Source of the DNA: Paraclostridium hominis
GTDB taxonomy: Bacteria > Bacillota > Clostridia > Peptostreptococcales > Peptostreptococcaceae
Assembly: GCF_014306135.1 (NCBI RefSeq)
Contig: NZ_JACRWD010000002.1
Span: 248,001 to 312,000 of the forward strand
Length of the DNA stretch: 64,000 bases
Direction: 5' to 3'
Part shown: positions 17,085 to 25,725 of the stretch, one piece after another
How the letters are laid out: each line of letters begins with the position of its first letter
Position numbering within the stretch: the first letter of the stretch is position 1
The notes under the pieces: generated by a model
The model's input: only the letters and a program-made list of their open reading frames with translations
Database searches by the model: none
What the model was told of the DNA's origin: nothing
Translations under genes and position numbers: made by a program

Positions 17085-17345
17085 AAAAAATCCGTCCTAA
17101 GTTAATAGGACGGATATAGTTTCCGCGGTACCACCTAAATTATATACATAATTATTAAATGTATATCTCTTTATATAATCTGCTATAACGTGCAGTCACG
17201 ATATCAGCTACTCTTTAATATTTTTAAATTTCACCTAATTCCTCCAAGGTCCATTCACTAGATTTATTTATATCGAGCTCTCAGCATCCTCAATTCTCTG
17301 TATTAAATCTATACCTAGTTACTAATCCTTTTCATAGGATATATA
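17085..17345 (-). promoter_or_regulatory. Tryptophan T-box leader for mtnN-trpS
   Basis: T-box riboswitch on the minus strand. The specifier loop reads GAA-TGG-ACC (TGG at 17251-17253), a tryptophan codon. The T-box proper GGTGGTACCGCGG is at 17122-17135 and can pair with an uncharged tRNA acceptor end. The competing terminator TCCGTCCTA/TAGGACGGA (17091-17099 with 17106-17114) is followed by seven T. This leader and the hairpin at 17426-17457 fill most of the 409-bp gap between mtnN and the AbgT transporter gene; I see nothing else in it. Confidence 0.93.
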
Positions 17346-17425
17346 TATTTTATTTTTAATTATTGTTTATTTTATATAATATGTTTTAATTATTAAAAAG
17401 TCAACTATTTAATTCTTAAAATTAA

Positions 17426-17457
17426 AAAAGAGCAAAGAATATATCCTTTGCTCTTTT
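17426..17457 (-). terminator. Terminator after AbgT-family transporter gene
   Basis: AAAAGAGCAAAG (17426-17437) pairs with CTTTGCTCTTTT (17446-17457) around an 8-nt loop. The minus strand ends in six T. It separates the transporter gene from the Trp T-box promoter region. Confidence 0.88.
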
Positions 17458-17462
17458 ATGTA

Positions 17463-19151
17463 TTAATTAATAAAGAATTGAGTTCCTGGTCCTATTGGAA
17501 CTCCTGATAATGCCCAAATTATAGCAAACACAGTCCATCCTATTAAAAATGCCATTGATATTGGCATCATCATACTCATTAAGTTTCCAACACCAAAATC
17601 TTTTTTATACTTTTGTCCAAATACTACTATAACTCCAAGATAACTCATTAATGGCGATATTACGTTAGTAGATGAATCTCCAATACGATACATTAACTGT
17701 ACACCTGCTGGAGAGAATCCTGCAACCATTAACATAGGTACAAATATTGGTGCAAGTAATCCCCACTTAGATGATGCTCCACCCATGAATAAGTTTACAA
17801 ATGCTGTTAAGAATATAAATGCTACCATTAATACCATAGACATAAACATGTTACCTTTTGGTATAAGTGAAACTAAATCAGCTCCTAAAGATGCTACTAA
17901 TACTCCTAAATGTGAATCATTAAAATAGTTTATAAATTGTGCAACAAAGAATAATATAACTATTATTGGAGCCATATCAGCCATTGCTTTACACATAGCT
18001 GGTACTATATCTGAACTCTTTTTAAACTTACCTGATTTAAATCCATATACTAGTCCACTTATAGCGAATATAACAAACATTAACATGATTACCATATCGC
18101 CTTTGAAGAATATAGAATCTAAGAAACTATCTACAGTATTAAGAGTTGCTGTTCCATCTGAATTAACTACCCATAATTTAACATTAGTAGATAAATCTCC
18201 AACTAATGGTATCTTATTACCTGTATCTATTGGTAATGCAGCTAAAACTATAAGTCCTATAACTAGTAATAATATTTTATTTGTAAATTTATAGGCTTCT
18301 CTTTCCTTTTGAGTTATTTCATGATCAGCTTCAACATCAGCTTCTTTTGTGTTATAAGTCCCTAATCTTGGTTCTACGAATTTATCAATTACTAATGTTC
18401 CTAATATTATAATTACAAGAGTTGATCCCATCATGAAAAACCAGTTACTTGTTACTGAAAGTCCCCCTGCTAAACTAGTTCCTACCATAGCATCTCCAGT
18501 TTCCGCTGCTGCTTGAGTAAATGGTAATAATAATGCATCAGTAGAGCTTACAAAAAGGTTTGCACTGAATCCACCAGAAACCCCAGCAAAACCTGCCGCA
18601 AGTCCAGCTAATGGATGTCTTCCTAAAGTATAATACATTAATGCTGCAAGAGGTATTAATACAACATATCCTGCATCAGATGCCATATTAGACATAACCC
18701 CTAAGAAAATAACAACTGGTGTTACTAATTTAGAAGGCGTTGCTGAAACTATACTCTTCATAGATATTGATAAATATCCACTTTGATCCATAAGTCCTAT
18801 CGCTAACATTATTATAAGTATAGTCCCTATTGCATACATATTCATAAAGTTAGCTATAGCAGTACCTATTACATAAGATAATCCATTTGAATATCTTTCT
18901 GCTACTGCAGTACCATTTGCACCTACTTTTAATACTTCTATAGGATCTTGCCCTAATAAGTTGTTTATTGGGAATTCTCCAAGTGGTGTCTTAGCCACTA
19001 CCCCAAATGATCCCAGCACTGCCGATAATACCAATACAAATGCAGCTATGTACATAAACATAAGTACTGGATGAGGTAATTTGTTACCAAGCTTTTCTAT
19101 TGAGTCCATAAAAGCTTGTACTTTAGTTTTTTTCTTACTTGCTGTACTCAT
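17463..19151 (-). CDS. AbgT-family transporter
   Basis: Membrane protein of the AbgT family (E. coli AbgT imports p-aminobenzoyl-glutamate; MtrF-like members export antimetabolites). The 562-aa protein starts with a charged stretch and FMDSIEKLGNKLPHPVLMFMYIAAFVLVLS. Later blocks GGFSANLFVSSTDALLLPFTQ, NLFMGGASSKWGLLAPIFVPML and GDSSTNVISPLMSY are typical hairpin and gating segments. Substrate and direction cannot be deduced. It is a single-gene unit with its own terminator, inserted between ileS and trpS. A CodY-like box lies upstream. Confidence 0.9.
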   Translation of the reverse strand: MSTASKKKTKVQAFMDSIEKLGNKLPHPVLMFMYIAAFVLVLSAVLGSFGVVAKTPLGEFPINNLLGQDPIEVLKVGANGTAVAERYSNGLSYVIGTAIANFMNMYAIGTILIIMLAIGLMDQSGYLSISMKSIVSATPSKLVTPVVIFLGVMSNMASDAGYVVLIPLAALMYYTLGRHPLAGLAAGFAGVSGGFSANLFVSSTDALLLPFTQAAAETGDAMVGTSLAGGLSVTSNWFFMMGSTLVIIILGTLVIDKFVEPRLGTYNTKEADVEADHEITQKEREAYKFTNKILLLVIGLIVLAALPIDTGNKIPLVGDLSTNVKLWVVNSDGTATLNTVDSFLDSIFFKGDMVIMLMFVIFAISGLVYGFKSGKFKKSSDIVPAMCKAMADMAPIIVILFFVAQFINYFNDSHLGVLVASLGADLVSLIPKGNMFMSMVLMVAFIFLTAFVNLFMGGASSKWGLLAPIFVPMLMVAGFSPAGVQLMYRIGDSSTNVISPLMSYLGVIVVFGQKYKKDFGVGNLMSMMMPISMAFLIGWTVFAIIWALSGVPIGPGTQFFIN

Positions 19152-19284
19152 TAAACTTCCTCCCTGTTGTCTTTTAAAATAATATTTTAATATTTTAATA
19201 CTTTCTTATTTTACCATATCAGGCAAACATTTTCATAATTTTTACAAAAGTTCTTATTTTTTATTTATTTCTATATTTTTCGTC

Positions 19285-19299
19285 AATTTTCACATTATT
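19285..19299 (-). promoter_or_regulatory. Possible CodY box upstream of the AbgT-family gene
   Basis: AATAATGTGAAAATT on the minus strand matches the CodY consensus AATTTTCWGAAAATT at 12 of 15 positions, 134 bp upstream of the start codon. Such sites are common by chance in AT-rich DNA, so this is weak. The rest of the 288-bp gap (19152-19439) shows only the ileS terminator and AT-rich sequence without a clear promoter. Confidence 0.3.
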
Positions 19300-19394
19300 T
19301 TATTAGGTATATAGTTAATATTGCTTTTTATTTTTAATTTGTATACAATGATTTTAACAATTTTTGCATAATTTTTAAAATTTATTGCAAATAA

Positions 19395-19427
19395 AAAAAT
19401 TCCTAGACAATTTATCTAGGAATTTTT
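19395..19427 (-). terminator. Terminator after ileS
   Basis: AAAAATTCCTAGA (19395-19407) pairs with TCTAGGAATTTTT (19415-19427) around a 7-nt loop, followed by seven T on the minus strand. Confidence 0.88.
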
Positions 19428-19439
19428 ATTACAGTAAAA

Positions 19440-22400
19440 TTACTTTTTTATAACCTTTATACCAGTCATATGATCATTTAAGTTATGTTTTTCTATAGAT
19501 TCATCTTCAACTCTATTTATATCTATAGCTAGAGTTTCTGATTTTATATACTCAGAATATTCATTTATAGCATTAGCTATTTCATCATCTGAGCAATAAT
19601 CTATTTCTATATTATCTAAAACATCAAAATCATTAGACTTTCTTAGTTGTTGTACTTTAGATATGAACTCTCTTGCATATCCTTCATTTATTAAAGCTTC
19701 ATTTAAAGTTGTATCTAATATTACAAATAAATTATTTTCCATAGTAACATTAAATCCTTCTTTAGCTGATATGTTTATTAAAACATGTTCTTTATTGAAG
19801 TTAAACTCTTCACCATCTATATCTACAGTTATAGATTCTCCAGCTTCAAGTTTAGATACTACTTCACTTGCATCAAGCTTACTTAATGCACCAGCAAAGA
19901 ACTTCATTTTAGCACCAAGTACAGGTCCTAAAACTTTAAAGTTTGGTTTTAATGTAAAGTTCATGTATTCTCCTAAATCTTTAGCAAATACAACTTCTTT
20001 AACATTTAATTCTTCTTTTATTAAGTCTACAACGTCATTTATAGTATCTTCATATTTTCCATCCACTAATACTTTTTGTATAGGTTGACGTACTTTTATT
20101 CTTGTAGCTTCTCTTGAAGCTCTTCCTAATGTAACTAAGTTTTTAACTAAGTCCATTTTTTCTTCTAAGCTATTATCTATTAAATCCATATTAGCTTTTG
20201 GATATGAAGCTAAATGAACTGATTCTTCATTAGTTAAGTTTCTATATATTTCTTCTGCTATAAATGGAGTAAATGGAGCTATTAACTTACAAAGCTCTGT
20301 TAATATCTCGTAAGTTGTATTATAAACTGATTTTTTATCTTCAGTTAATTCTGTAGCCCAGAATCTTCTTCTTGAACGTCTTATATACCAGTTTGATAAA
20401 TCTTCATTTATAAACTCTTGTATCATTCTAACAGTTTTATTTAATTCAAATATTTCTAAGTTTTCTTCAACTTCTTTCTTTAAGTTATTGAACTTAGATA
20501 ATATCCATCTGTCAAGTTCTGGTCTATCTTTATATTCAACAAAGAATTCTGATGGGTTTATTTCATCAGTATTTGCATATAGCGTAAAGAAGTTATATAC
20601 ATTTTTCATAGTTCCTAAGAACTTACTTTGAACTTCTTTTAATCCATCTTCATCAAATCTTGTTGGAGTCCATGGCGGAGATACGTATAGTAAATACCAT
20701 CTTAGAGCATCTGCTCCATATTTATCAAATAATTCAAAAGGATTTACAGTGTTTCCTCTTGATTTACTCATCTTCTTACCTTCTTTATCTAATACTAAAT
20801 CGTTAACTAAAACTCTTTTATATGGAGCTTTTCCTGTAACGAAAGTAGATATAGCAAGTAATGAGTAGAACCATCCTCTAGTTTGGTCTATTCCTTCACA
20901 AATGAAATCTGCTGGGAATAACTCATCAAAGTTTTCTTTATTTTCAAATGGATAGTGATGTTGTGCAAATGGCATTGATCCACTATCGAACCAACAGTCT
21001 ATAACGTCTGTTACTCTCGTCATAGTACCTCCACACTTTTCACACTTAAAGTGTATATCATCAACGTATGGTCTGTGTAATTCTATAGTTTCTGGATCTA
21101 CATTTTCTATAGCCTTTTCTGCTAATTCTTTTCTTGATCCTACAGATTCTTTATGTCCACATTCACATTTCCATATATTAAGTGGAGTTCCCCAATATCT
21201 ACTTCTAGATATTGCCCAGTCATTTAAGTTCTCTAACCAGTTACCAAATCTTCCTTCTCCAACAAAGTTTGGATACCACTCAACAGTTTTGTTATTAGCT
21301 ATTAATTGATCTTTTAGCTTTGTCATTTCTATATACCAGCTTGGCTTAGCATAGTATAAAAGTGGAGTTTGACATCTCCAGCAATGTGGATAATTATGAG
21401 CTACCTTTTCTTTGCCGAATAATTTATTTTCTCCGTGTAACCATTTTATTATCTCAACGTCTACTCCATCTTCCATTACGAATTTACCTTCCCATGGAGT
21501 AGTTGTAAATTTACCTGCTTCTGAAACTGGTTGTAATACTGGTAAATCATACTTTCTACCTAAGTTGTAGTCATCTTCACCAAATGCAGGTGCAGTATGA
21601 ACTATTCCTGTACCATCTTCAGTTGTTACATAATCACCACATGTTACGAAGAATGCTTTTTTATCAGCTTCAACAAATGGCATTAATTGTTCGTACTCAA
21701 CGTACTCTAAATCTTTACCTTTTAATTCTTCTATAACTTCGTAGTCTTCTCCTAAAACCTTATTAGCTAAAGCTTTAGCTACATAGTAAACTTCATCATT
21801 TTGTTTAACTTTTATATAATCTATTTCAGGTCCTACAGTTAATGCTACGTTTGATGGTAATGTCCAAGGTGTTGTTGTCCATGCTAAGAAATATTCATCA
21901 GCATCTTTTCTCTTGAACTTAGCTATTACTGTATTATTTTTTATTTCCTTATATCCTTGTGCAACCTCATGAGATGCAAGGCCTGTTCCACATCTTGGAC
22001 AGTATGGAAGTATCTTATGACCTTCATATACAAATCCTTCTTTATTAAACTTATTTAATATCCACCATACAGACTCTATGTAGTTATTGTCTAGAGTTAT
22101 ATATGGATTATCTAAGTCTATTTCATAAGCCATTCTTTCAGTCATTTCTCTCCATTGTTTTTCAAATGTGAAAACTGACTCTCTACATTTTTTATTAAAT
22201 TTATCTATTCCATAAGCTTCTATTTGTTGCTTATCTGATAAACCTAATTCTTTTTCAACTTGTATTTCAACTGGTAATCCGTGTGTATCCCATCCAGCTT
22301 TTCTTTTTACTTGATATCCATTCATAGTTTTATATCTACAAACAGAGTCTTTAAGTGTTCTAGCTATAACGTGGTGTATTCCAGGGTTTCCATTTGCTGT

Positions 22401-22547
22401 AGGAGGTCCTTCGTAGAATACAAAACTTGGATCATCTTTTCCTTTTTCTAGAGTTTTCTCTAGCATATTTATGTCATCCCAGTATTTTGATACTTTAGCT
22501 TCAGCTTCTTTTACAGAAGAATCAACTAATGACTTAAATTTAGTCAT
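19440..22547 (-). CDS. ileS: Isoleucyl-tRNA synthetase, IleRS2-like with swapped HIGH signature (GIHH)
   Basis: Charges tRNA(Ile). The 1035-aa protein has the layout of the eukaryote-like IleRS2 type: an FYEGPPTANGNPG N-terminus, an editing domain with EDGTGIVHTAPAFGEDD, KKMSKSRGN near residue 592, and a long C-terminal domain. The catalytic HIGH signature reads G56-I57-H58-H59, with the first His and third Gly exchanged; I confirmed this on the DNA. IleRS2 enzymes tolerate mupirocin, and an altered GXHH signature has been reported to give hyper-resistance. It lies behind an isoleucine T-box and follows divIVA. Confidence 0.95.
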   Translation of the reverse strand: MTKFKSLVDSSVKEAEAKVSKYWDDINMLEKTLEKGKDDPSFVFYEGPPTANGNPGIHHVIARTLKDSVCRYKTMNGYQVKRKAGWDTHGLPVEIQVEKELGLSDKQQIEAYGIDKFNKKCRESVFTFEKQWREMTERMAYEIDLDNPYITLDNNYIESVWWILNKFNKEGFVYEGHKILPYCPRCGTGLASHEVAQGYKEIKNNTVIAKFKRKDADEYFLAWTTTPWTLPSNVALTVGPEIDYIKVKQNDEVYYVAKALANKVLGEDYEVIEELKGKDLEYVEYEQLMPFVEADKKAFFVTCGDYVTTEDGTGIVHTAPAFGEDDYNLGRKYDLPVLQPVSEAGKFTTTPWEGKFVMEDGVDVEIIKWLHGENKLFGKEKVAHNYPHCWRCQTPLLYYAKPSWYIEMTKLKDQLIANNKTVEWYPNFVGEGRFGNWLENLNDWAISRSRYWGTPLNIWKCECGHKESVGSRKELAEKAIENVDPETIELHRPYVDDIHFKCEKCGGTMTRVTDVIDCWFDSGSMPFAQHHYPFENKENFDELFPADFICEGIDQTRGWFYSLLAISTFVTGKAPYKRVLVNDLVLDKEGKKMSKSRGNTVNPFELFDKYGADALRWYLLYVSPPWTPTRFDEDGLKEVQSKFLGTMKNVYNFFTLYANTDEINPSEFFVEYKDRPELDRWILSKFNNLKKEVEENLEIFELNKTVRMIQEFINEDLSNWYIRRSRRRFWATELTEDKKSVYNTTYEILTELCKLIAPFTPFIAEEIYRNLTNEESVHLASYPKANMDLIDNSLEEKMDLVKNLVTLGRASREATRIKVRQPIQKVLVDGKYEDTINDVVDLIKEELNVKEVVFAKDLGEYMNFTLKPNFKVLGPVLGAKMKFFAGALSKLDASEVVSKLEAGESITVDIDGEEFNFNKEHVLINISAKEGFNVTMENNLFVILDTTLNEALINEGYAREFISKVQQLRKSNDFDVLDNIEIDYCSDDEIANAINEYSEYIKSETLAIDINRVEDESIEKHNLNDHMTGIKVIKK

Positions 22548-22589
22548 TCTAATCCACCTTCCTTTTTTTATTTTAAAATTTTACATAAA

Positions 22590-22850
22590 AAAACCCGTCC
22601 CCATAAAGGGACGAGTTATTACTCGCGTTACCACCCTAATTTTACATATATAAATTAAATATTACATATGTAACACTCTTTCAATATAACGGTTTTTAAC
22701 CGGCACAGCTTAATAGTTTTACCGTTCAGCCTGCAGCTTAGGAGTGATTTTCACCTTTATAAATTTATTGGTTCTCAGCTTTTTCCAACTCTCTGTGAAA
22801 TTATCTAAAGACTACTCTCTCCATCATAGCTTTTATTTATAAGTATAATT
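22590..22850 (-). promoter_or_regulatory. Isoleucine T-box leader for ileS
   Basis: Minus-strand T-box riboswitch. The specifier region reads GGTGAAA-ATC-AC, with ATC (Ile) at 22746-22748. The T-box AGGGTGGTAACGCGAG is at 22622-22637. The terminator 22594-22601 with 22608-22615 (CCCGTCCC/GGGACGAG) runs into seven T. It fills the 354-bp gap between divIVA and ileS. I see no terminator after divIVA, so read-through into this leader is possible. Confidence 0.94.
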
Positions 22851-22901
22851 TTGTATATGTATGAAATTTTATAATAAATTTTTCAAATAGTCAATATCTT
22901 T

Positions 22902-23411
22902 TTACTCTAATGCATCTGATAATTCTTTTTGAAGTTCATCTATTTTTTCTACACTGCTTTCATCTATATCTGAGAAAATGTCATCTACACTTCTTATTTC
23001 ATCTTCTAGTAGTGATTTAAATTTATTTCTAAATATCTTAAATTCTTTAACAAGAGAGTCATATTCTTTTCTAATTTCAATTACTCTATTGTTAGCTTGT
23101 TCTATTATTTGTCTTGATCTAAGCTCAGCTTCTTCTACTATTATCTTAGCTTTTTTATTAGCTGCACTACATGTATCCTCTGCTGCTGTTTGTGCAGTTA
23201 TAAGTGTAGCTTTTAATGTTTCTTCTATATTTTCATACTTATTTATTTGATCATTATACATTCTAATTTTTTCTTTTAAGTCTAAATTTTCTCTATATAT
23301 ATTTTCAAAATCTTCTTTTACTATATCTAAAAATTCATCTACTTCATCTTCTCTATATCCGCGTATACCTTTTTTAAATTCCTTATTTTCTATTTCTACT
23401 GGAGTCAGCAT
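22902..23411 (-). CDS. divIVA: DivIVA-family pole/septum protein
   Basis: Coiled-coil protein that binds negatively curved membrane at septa and poles and recruits partners. The N-terminus MLTPVEIENKEFKKGIRGYREDEVDEFLD is the conserved lipid-binding domain (given as the landmark). Heptad-rich coiled coils span about 30-150, and the C-terminus is acidic. At 169 aa it is of usual size. It follows ylmH by 12 bp, at the end of the yggS-sepF-yggT-ylmH-divIVA run. AGGGAGGGGAA precedes the ATG. Confidence 0.93.
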   Translation of the reverse strand: MLTPVEIENKEFKKGIRGYREDEVDEFLDIVKEDFENIYRENLDLKEKIRMYNDQINKYENIEETLKATLITAQTAAEDTCSAANKKAKIIVEEAELRSRQIIEQANNRVIEIRKEYDSLVKEFKIFRNKFKSLLEDEIRSVDDIFSDIDESSVEKIDELQKELSDALE

Positions 23412-23423
23412 ATGTTCCCCTCC

Positions 23424-24209
23424 CTATACTATTAGTTTTACTTTTACTTTTATTTTGCCTTTTTTAGTAATATCTCCTATATCTTCTATTATAGCTCTAC
23501 CTTTACCTCTTACAGATATAAGATTTTCCCGTTCTAATATTTTCGACGCAGAGGTTATTTTTTCATAATCTACAAATACCTTTTCTGCATTTATAAGTTT
23601 TAAACTTTCTTGTCTTGAAATATTATATATGCCACTGATTAAACAATCTAATCTCTGAGATGATACTGTAAAAGATACTTCCTTAAATTTAGGATTTATG
23701 TAAAATATATCTTTTTTGCTTATCTCTTTTATAGTTACATTATTTCTTGAGACTTTGCTTAAATTTATTATTATAAAATCAGCTATATCTTTACTTACTA
23801 TTACTTGACAGAAGTTGTCATGTATATTTATATCTCCAATTTTCTCTCTTTTTATACCCAAATTAAGTAAAGCACCTAAATAATCTTTATGTTTTACTTC
23901 TTTAAATTTAAAATTTCCTTCTATTTGCAATACTTTAATTGATTCTTCTATATCTTCATAATCCATATAATATGGATATATACATATTAACTTTCTTTCT
24001 GCTTCATTAAATCCACCATCAACAGTATATTTAATGTCATTAAAGTTATTTAATATAGATATAGCATTTTTAACTTCATAAGGATTTAAAAAATCAGTAT
24101 ACTTTACATCATAATTTTTCATACAAGAATATGCTTTATCTATGACCTTAAACATTTTATTTTTTAAATCAATATCTCTAATATGATTTGTAAGTGTTAT
24201 CTTATCCAT
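23424..24209 (-). CDS. ylmH: YlmH, S4-domain RNA-binding protein
   Basis: S4-domain protein. In Bacillus, YlmH has been linked to cell division and, more recently, to rescue of stalled ribosomes together with the RQC pathway, whose RqcH is encoded at 8.2 kb. The C-terminal S4 domain (about 180-250) reads SSQRLDCLISGIYNISRQESLKLI and SVRGKGRAIIEDI. The 261 aa length is normal. Gene order yggT-ylmH-divIVA matches Bacillus. Confidence 0.9.
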   Translation of the reverse strand: MDKITLTNHIRDIDLKNKMFKVIDKAYSCMKNYDVKYTDFLNPYEVKNAISILNNFNDIKYTVDGGFNEAERKLICIYPYYMDYEDIEESIKVLQIEGNFKFKEVKHKDYLGALLNLGIKREKIGDINIHDNFCQVIVSKDIADFIIINLSKVSRNNVTIKEISKKDIFYINPKFKEVSFTVSSQRLDCLISGIYNISRQESLKLINAEKVFVDYEKITSASKILERENLISVRGKGRAIIEDIGDITKKGKIKVKVKLIV

Positions 24210-24230
24210 AAATAATTCCTAAATTTTAAT

Positions 24231-24482
24231 TTACAATATATACCCTATTAACACATTTATAAGTTGTAATGCAAATAAAGCCACTATAGGAGAGAAATCT
24301 ATAGGACCTTCAAAATATTTATTCATAATATTTCTTATAGGTCCTTCTATAGGCTCTGTTAACATTCCTATTATATTATAAGCCTTTGATTCTATTGCCC
24401 CCGGAATCCACGTCATAAGTGCTCTTATTACTATTGCAAATTGAATAATATCAGTTAAAACAAATAAAGAGTATTTTATCAT
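24231..24482 (-). CDS. yggT: YggT/YlmG-family membrane protein
   Basis: Small membrane protein of 83 aa with two hydrophobic segments and the motif RALMTWIPG followed by PIRNIM and IDFSPIVALFALQLI, the YggT landmarks. It is thought to support septum or membrane organisation, but its biochemical role is unknown. AAAGGAG lies upstream. The order sepF-yggT-ylmH is conserved across Firmicutes. Confidence 0.9.
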   Translation of the reverse strand: MIKYSLFVLTDIIQFAIVIRALMTWIPGAIESKAYNIIGMLTEPIEGPIRNIMNKYFEGPIDFSPIVALFALQLINVLIGYIL

Positions 24483-24505
24483 ATTATATCTTACTCCTTT
24501 TTTTA

Positions 24506-24976
24506 TTATTTATTTTGCCATGGGAAAAAAGCTTTACTTTCTAATTCTTTTTTCATATTTGCATCTATATCTACATTATTAGGCGCTAATATAAATATAG
24601 CTTTAGATACTTTTTGTATACTTCCATCTAGTACATACACAGCTCCATTCATAAAATCAAATATAGATTTACGAGTAACTGCATCATCTAAGTTTTCTAA
24701 GTTAACTATTACAGCTCTTCTTTGTTTTAATTGGTCTGCTATAGATGTAACTTCTTCATATTTTTTAGGTTCTACTATAACAACTTTCATTTGTCCTGCT
24801 GTATGTATATTTACTATTTTATTGCTTTTAGGTTGTGCTATAGCTCCTACTCCACTGCTTAAATCTTCTGATACTTCTATTTCTTCTTCTATTTCTTCTA
24901 TCTCGTCATCCATAAAGTCTTCTTCTACTTCATCAGTCATCCAATCTTTTATTTTACTTATGAAACCATTTCCCAT
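24506..24976 (-). CDS. sepF: SepF, FtsZ membrane anchor
   Basis: Ring-forming protein that links FtsZ to the membrane. An N-terminal amphipathic helix (GFISKIKDWM) is followed by an acidic linker and the SepF core with MKVVIVEPKKYEEVTSIADQLKQR and VINLENLDD. I choose the ATG at 24976: it has GGAGG at 8-nt spacing, whereas the ATG three codons upstream directly abuts the GGAGG. The protein is 156 aa. No ftsA is seen in this window, so SepF may be the main FtsZ tether. Confidence 0.93.
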   Translation of the reverse strand: MGNGFISKIKDWMTDEVEEDFMDDEIEEIEEEIEVSEDLSSGVGAIAQPKSNKIVNIHTAGQMKVVIVEPKKYEEVTSIADQLKQRRAVIVNLENLDDAVTRKSIFDFMNGAVYVLDGSIQKVSKAIFILAPNNVDIDANMKKELESKAFFPWQNK

Positions 24977-25004
24977 TATTAACATCCTCCATTACATATA
25001 TTAA

Positions 25005-25709
25005 TTATTTTTTATTATAATTTCTTTTTCCAAATATAGAAGTCCCTACTCTAACAAAAGTAGCTCCTTCTTCAACAGCTATTTCAAAATCATTACTCAT
25101 ACCCATAGATAGCTCATCCATAGATACACCTTCTATATTTTCATTATCTATAGCAATAGATAATTTTTTTAATTTTTTAAATACAGATCTTATTAATTCC
25201 TTATCATCTGTATTTGGAGCCATAGTCATAAGGCCCTTAACTTTTATATTAGGATAACTATTTGCTATAGTTTTTATAAAACTTAAAGCATCTTCCTCAT
25301 AAATTCCATGTTTACTATCTTCTTTTGATATATTTACTTGTACTAAGCAGTTTATTGTTCTGTCAATTTTTTCTGCCCTTTTTTGAATCTCATCACATAA
25401 AGATAATCTATCTATTGAATGTATCATATATACTTTATCAATTATATATTTTACCTTGTTGGTTTGTAAACTTCCTATAAGGTGCCATCTAACTTTATTT
25501 CCTATAACTTCAAACTTTCTAGATAATTCTTGTGGTTTATTTTCTCCAACATCTGTTGCACCACACTCAATCGCTTCATTAATAGCATCTATATCTACTG
25601 TTTTTGTTACTGCTATTAATTTAACATCTTCTTCATTTCTATTTGATATTTTACAAGAATTATTAATTTTAGTTTTTATATTTTCTATATTAGATTTTAT
25701 ACACTCCAT
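25005..25709 (-). CDS. yggS: YggS/YlmE family PLP homeostasis protein
   Basis: Single-domain PLP-binding protein of the PLPBP family that buffers pyridoxal phosphate. VKLIAVTKTVDIDAI carries the PLP lysine, then GENKPQEL, WHLIGSLQTNKVKYI, and the phosphate-binding SMGMSNDFEIAVEEGATFVRVG. The 234 aa length is normal. It begins the ylm run, directly after the HlyD-like gene and before sepF. Confidence 0.93.
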   Translation of the reverse strand: MECIKSNIENIKTKINNSCKISNRNEEDVKLIAVTKTVDIDAINEAIECGATDVGENKPQELSRKFEVIGNKVRWHLIGSLQTNKVKYIIDKVYMIHSIDRLSLCDEIQKRAEKIDRTINCLVQVNISKEDSKHGIYEEDALSFIKTIANSYPNIKVKGLMTMAPNTDDKELIRSVFKKLKKLSIAIDNENIEGVSMDELSMGMSNDFEIAVEEGATFVRVGTSIFGKRNYNKK

Positions 25710-25725
25710 TTAATCACCTACTTTA

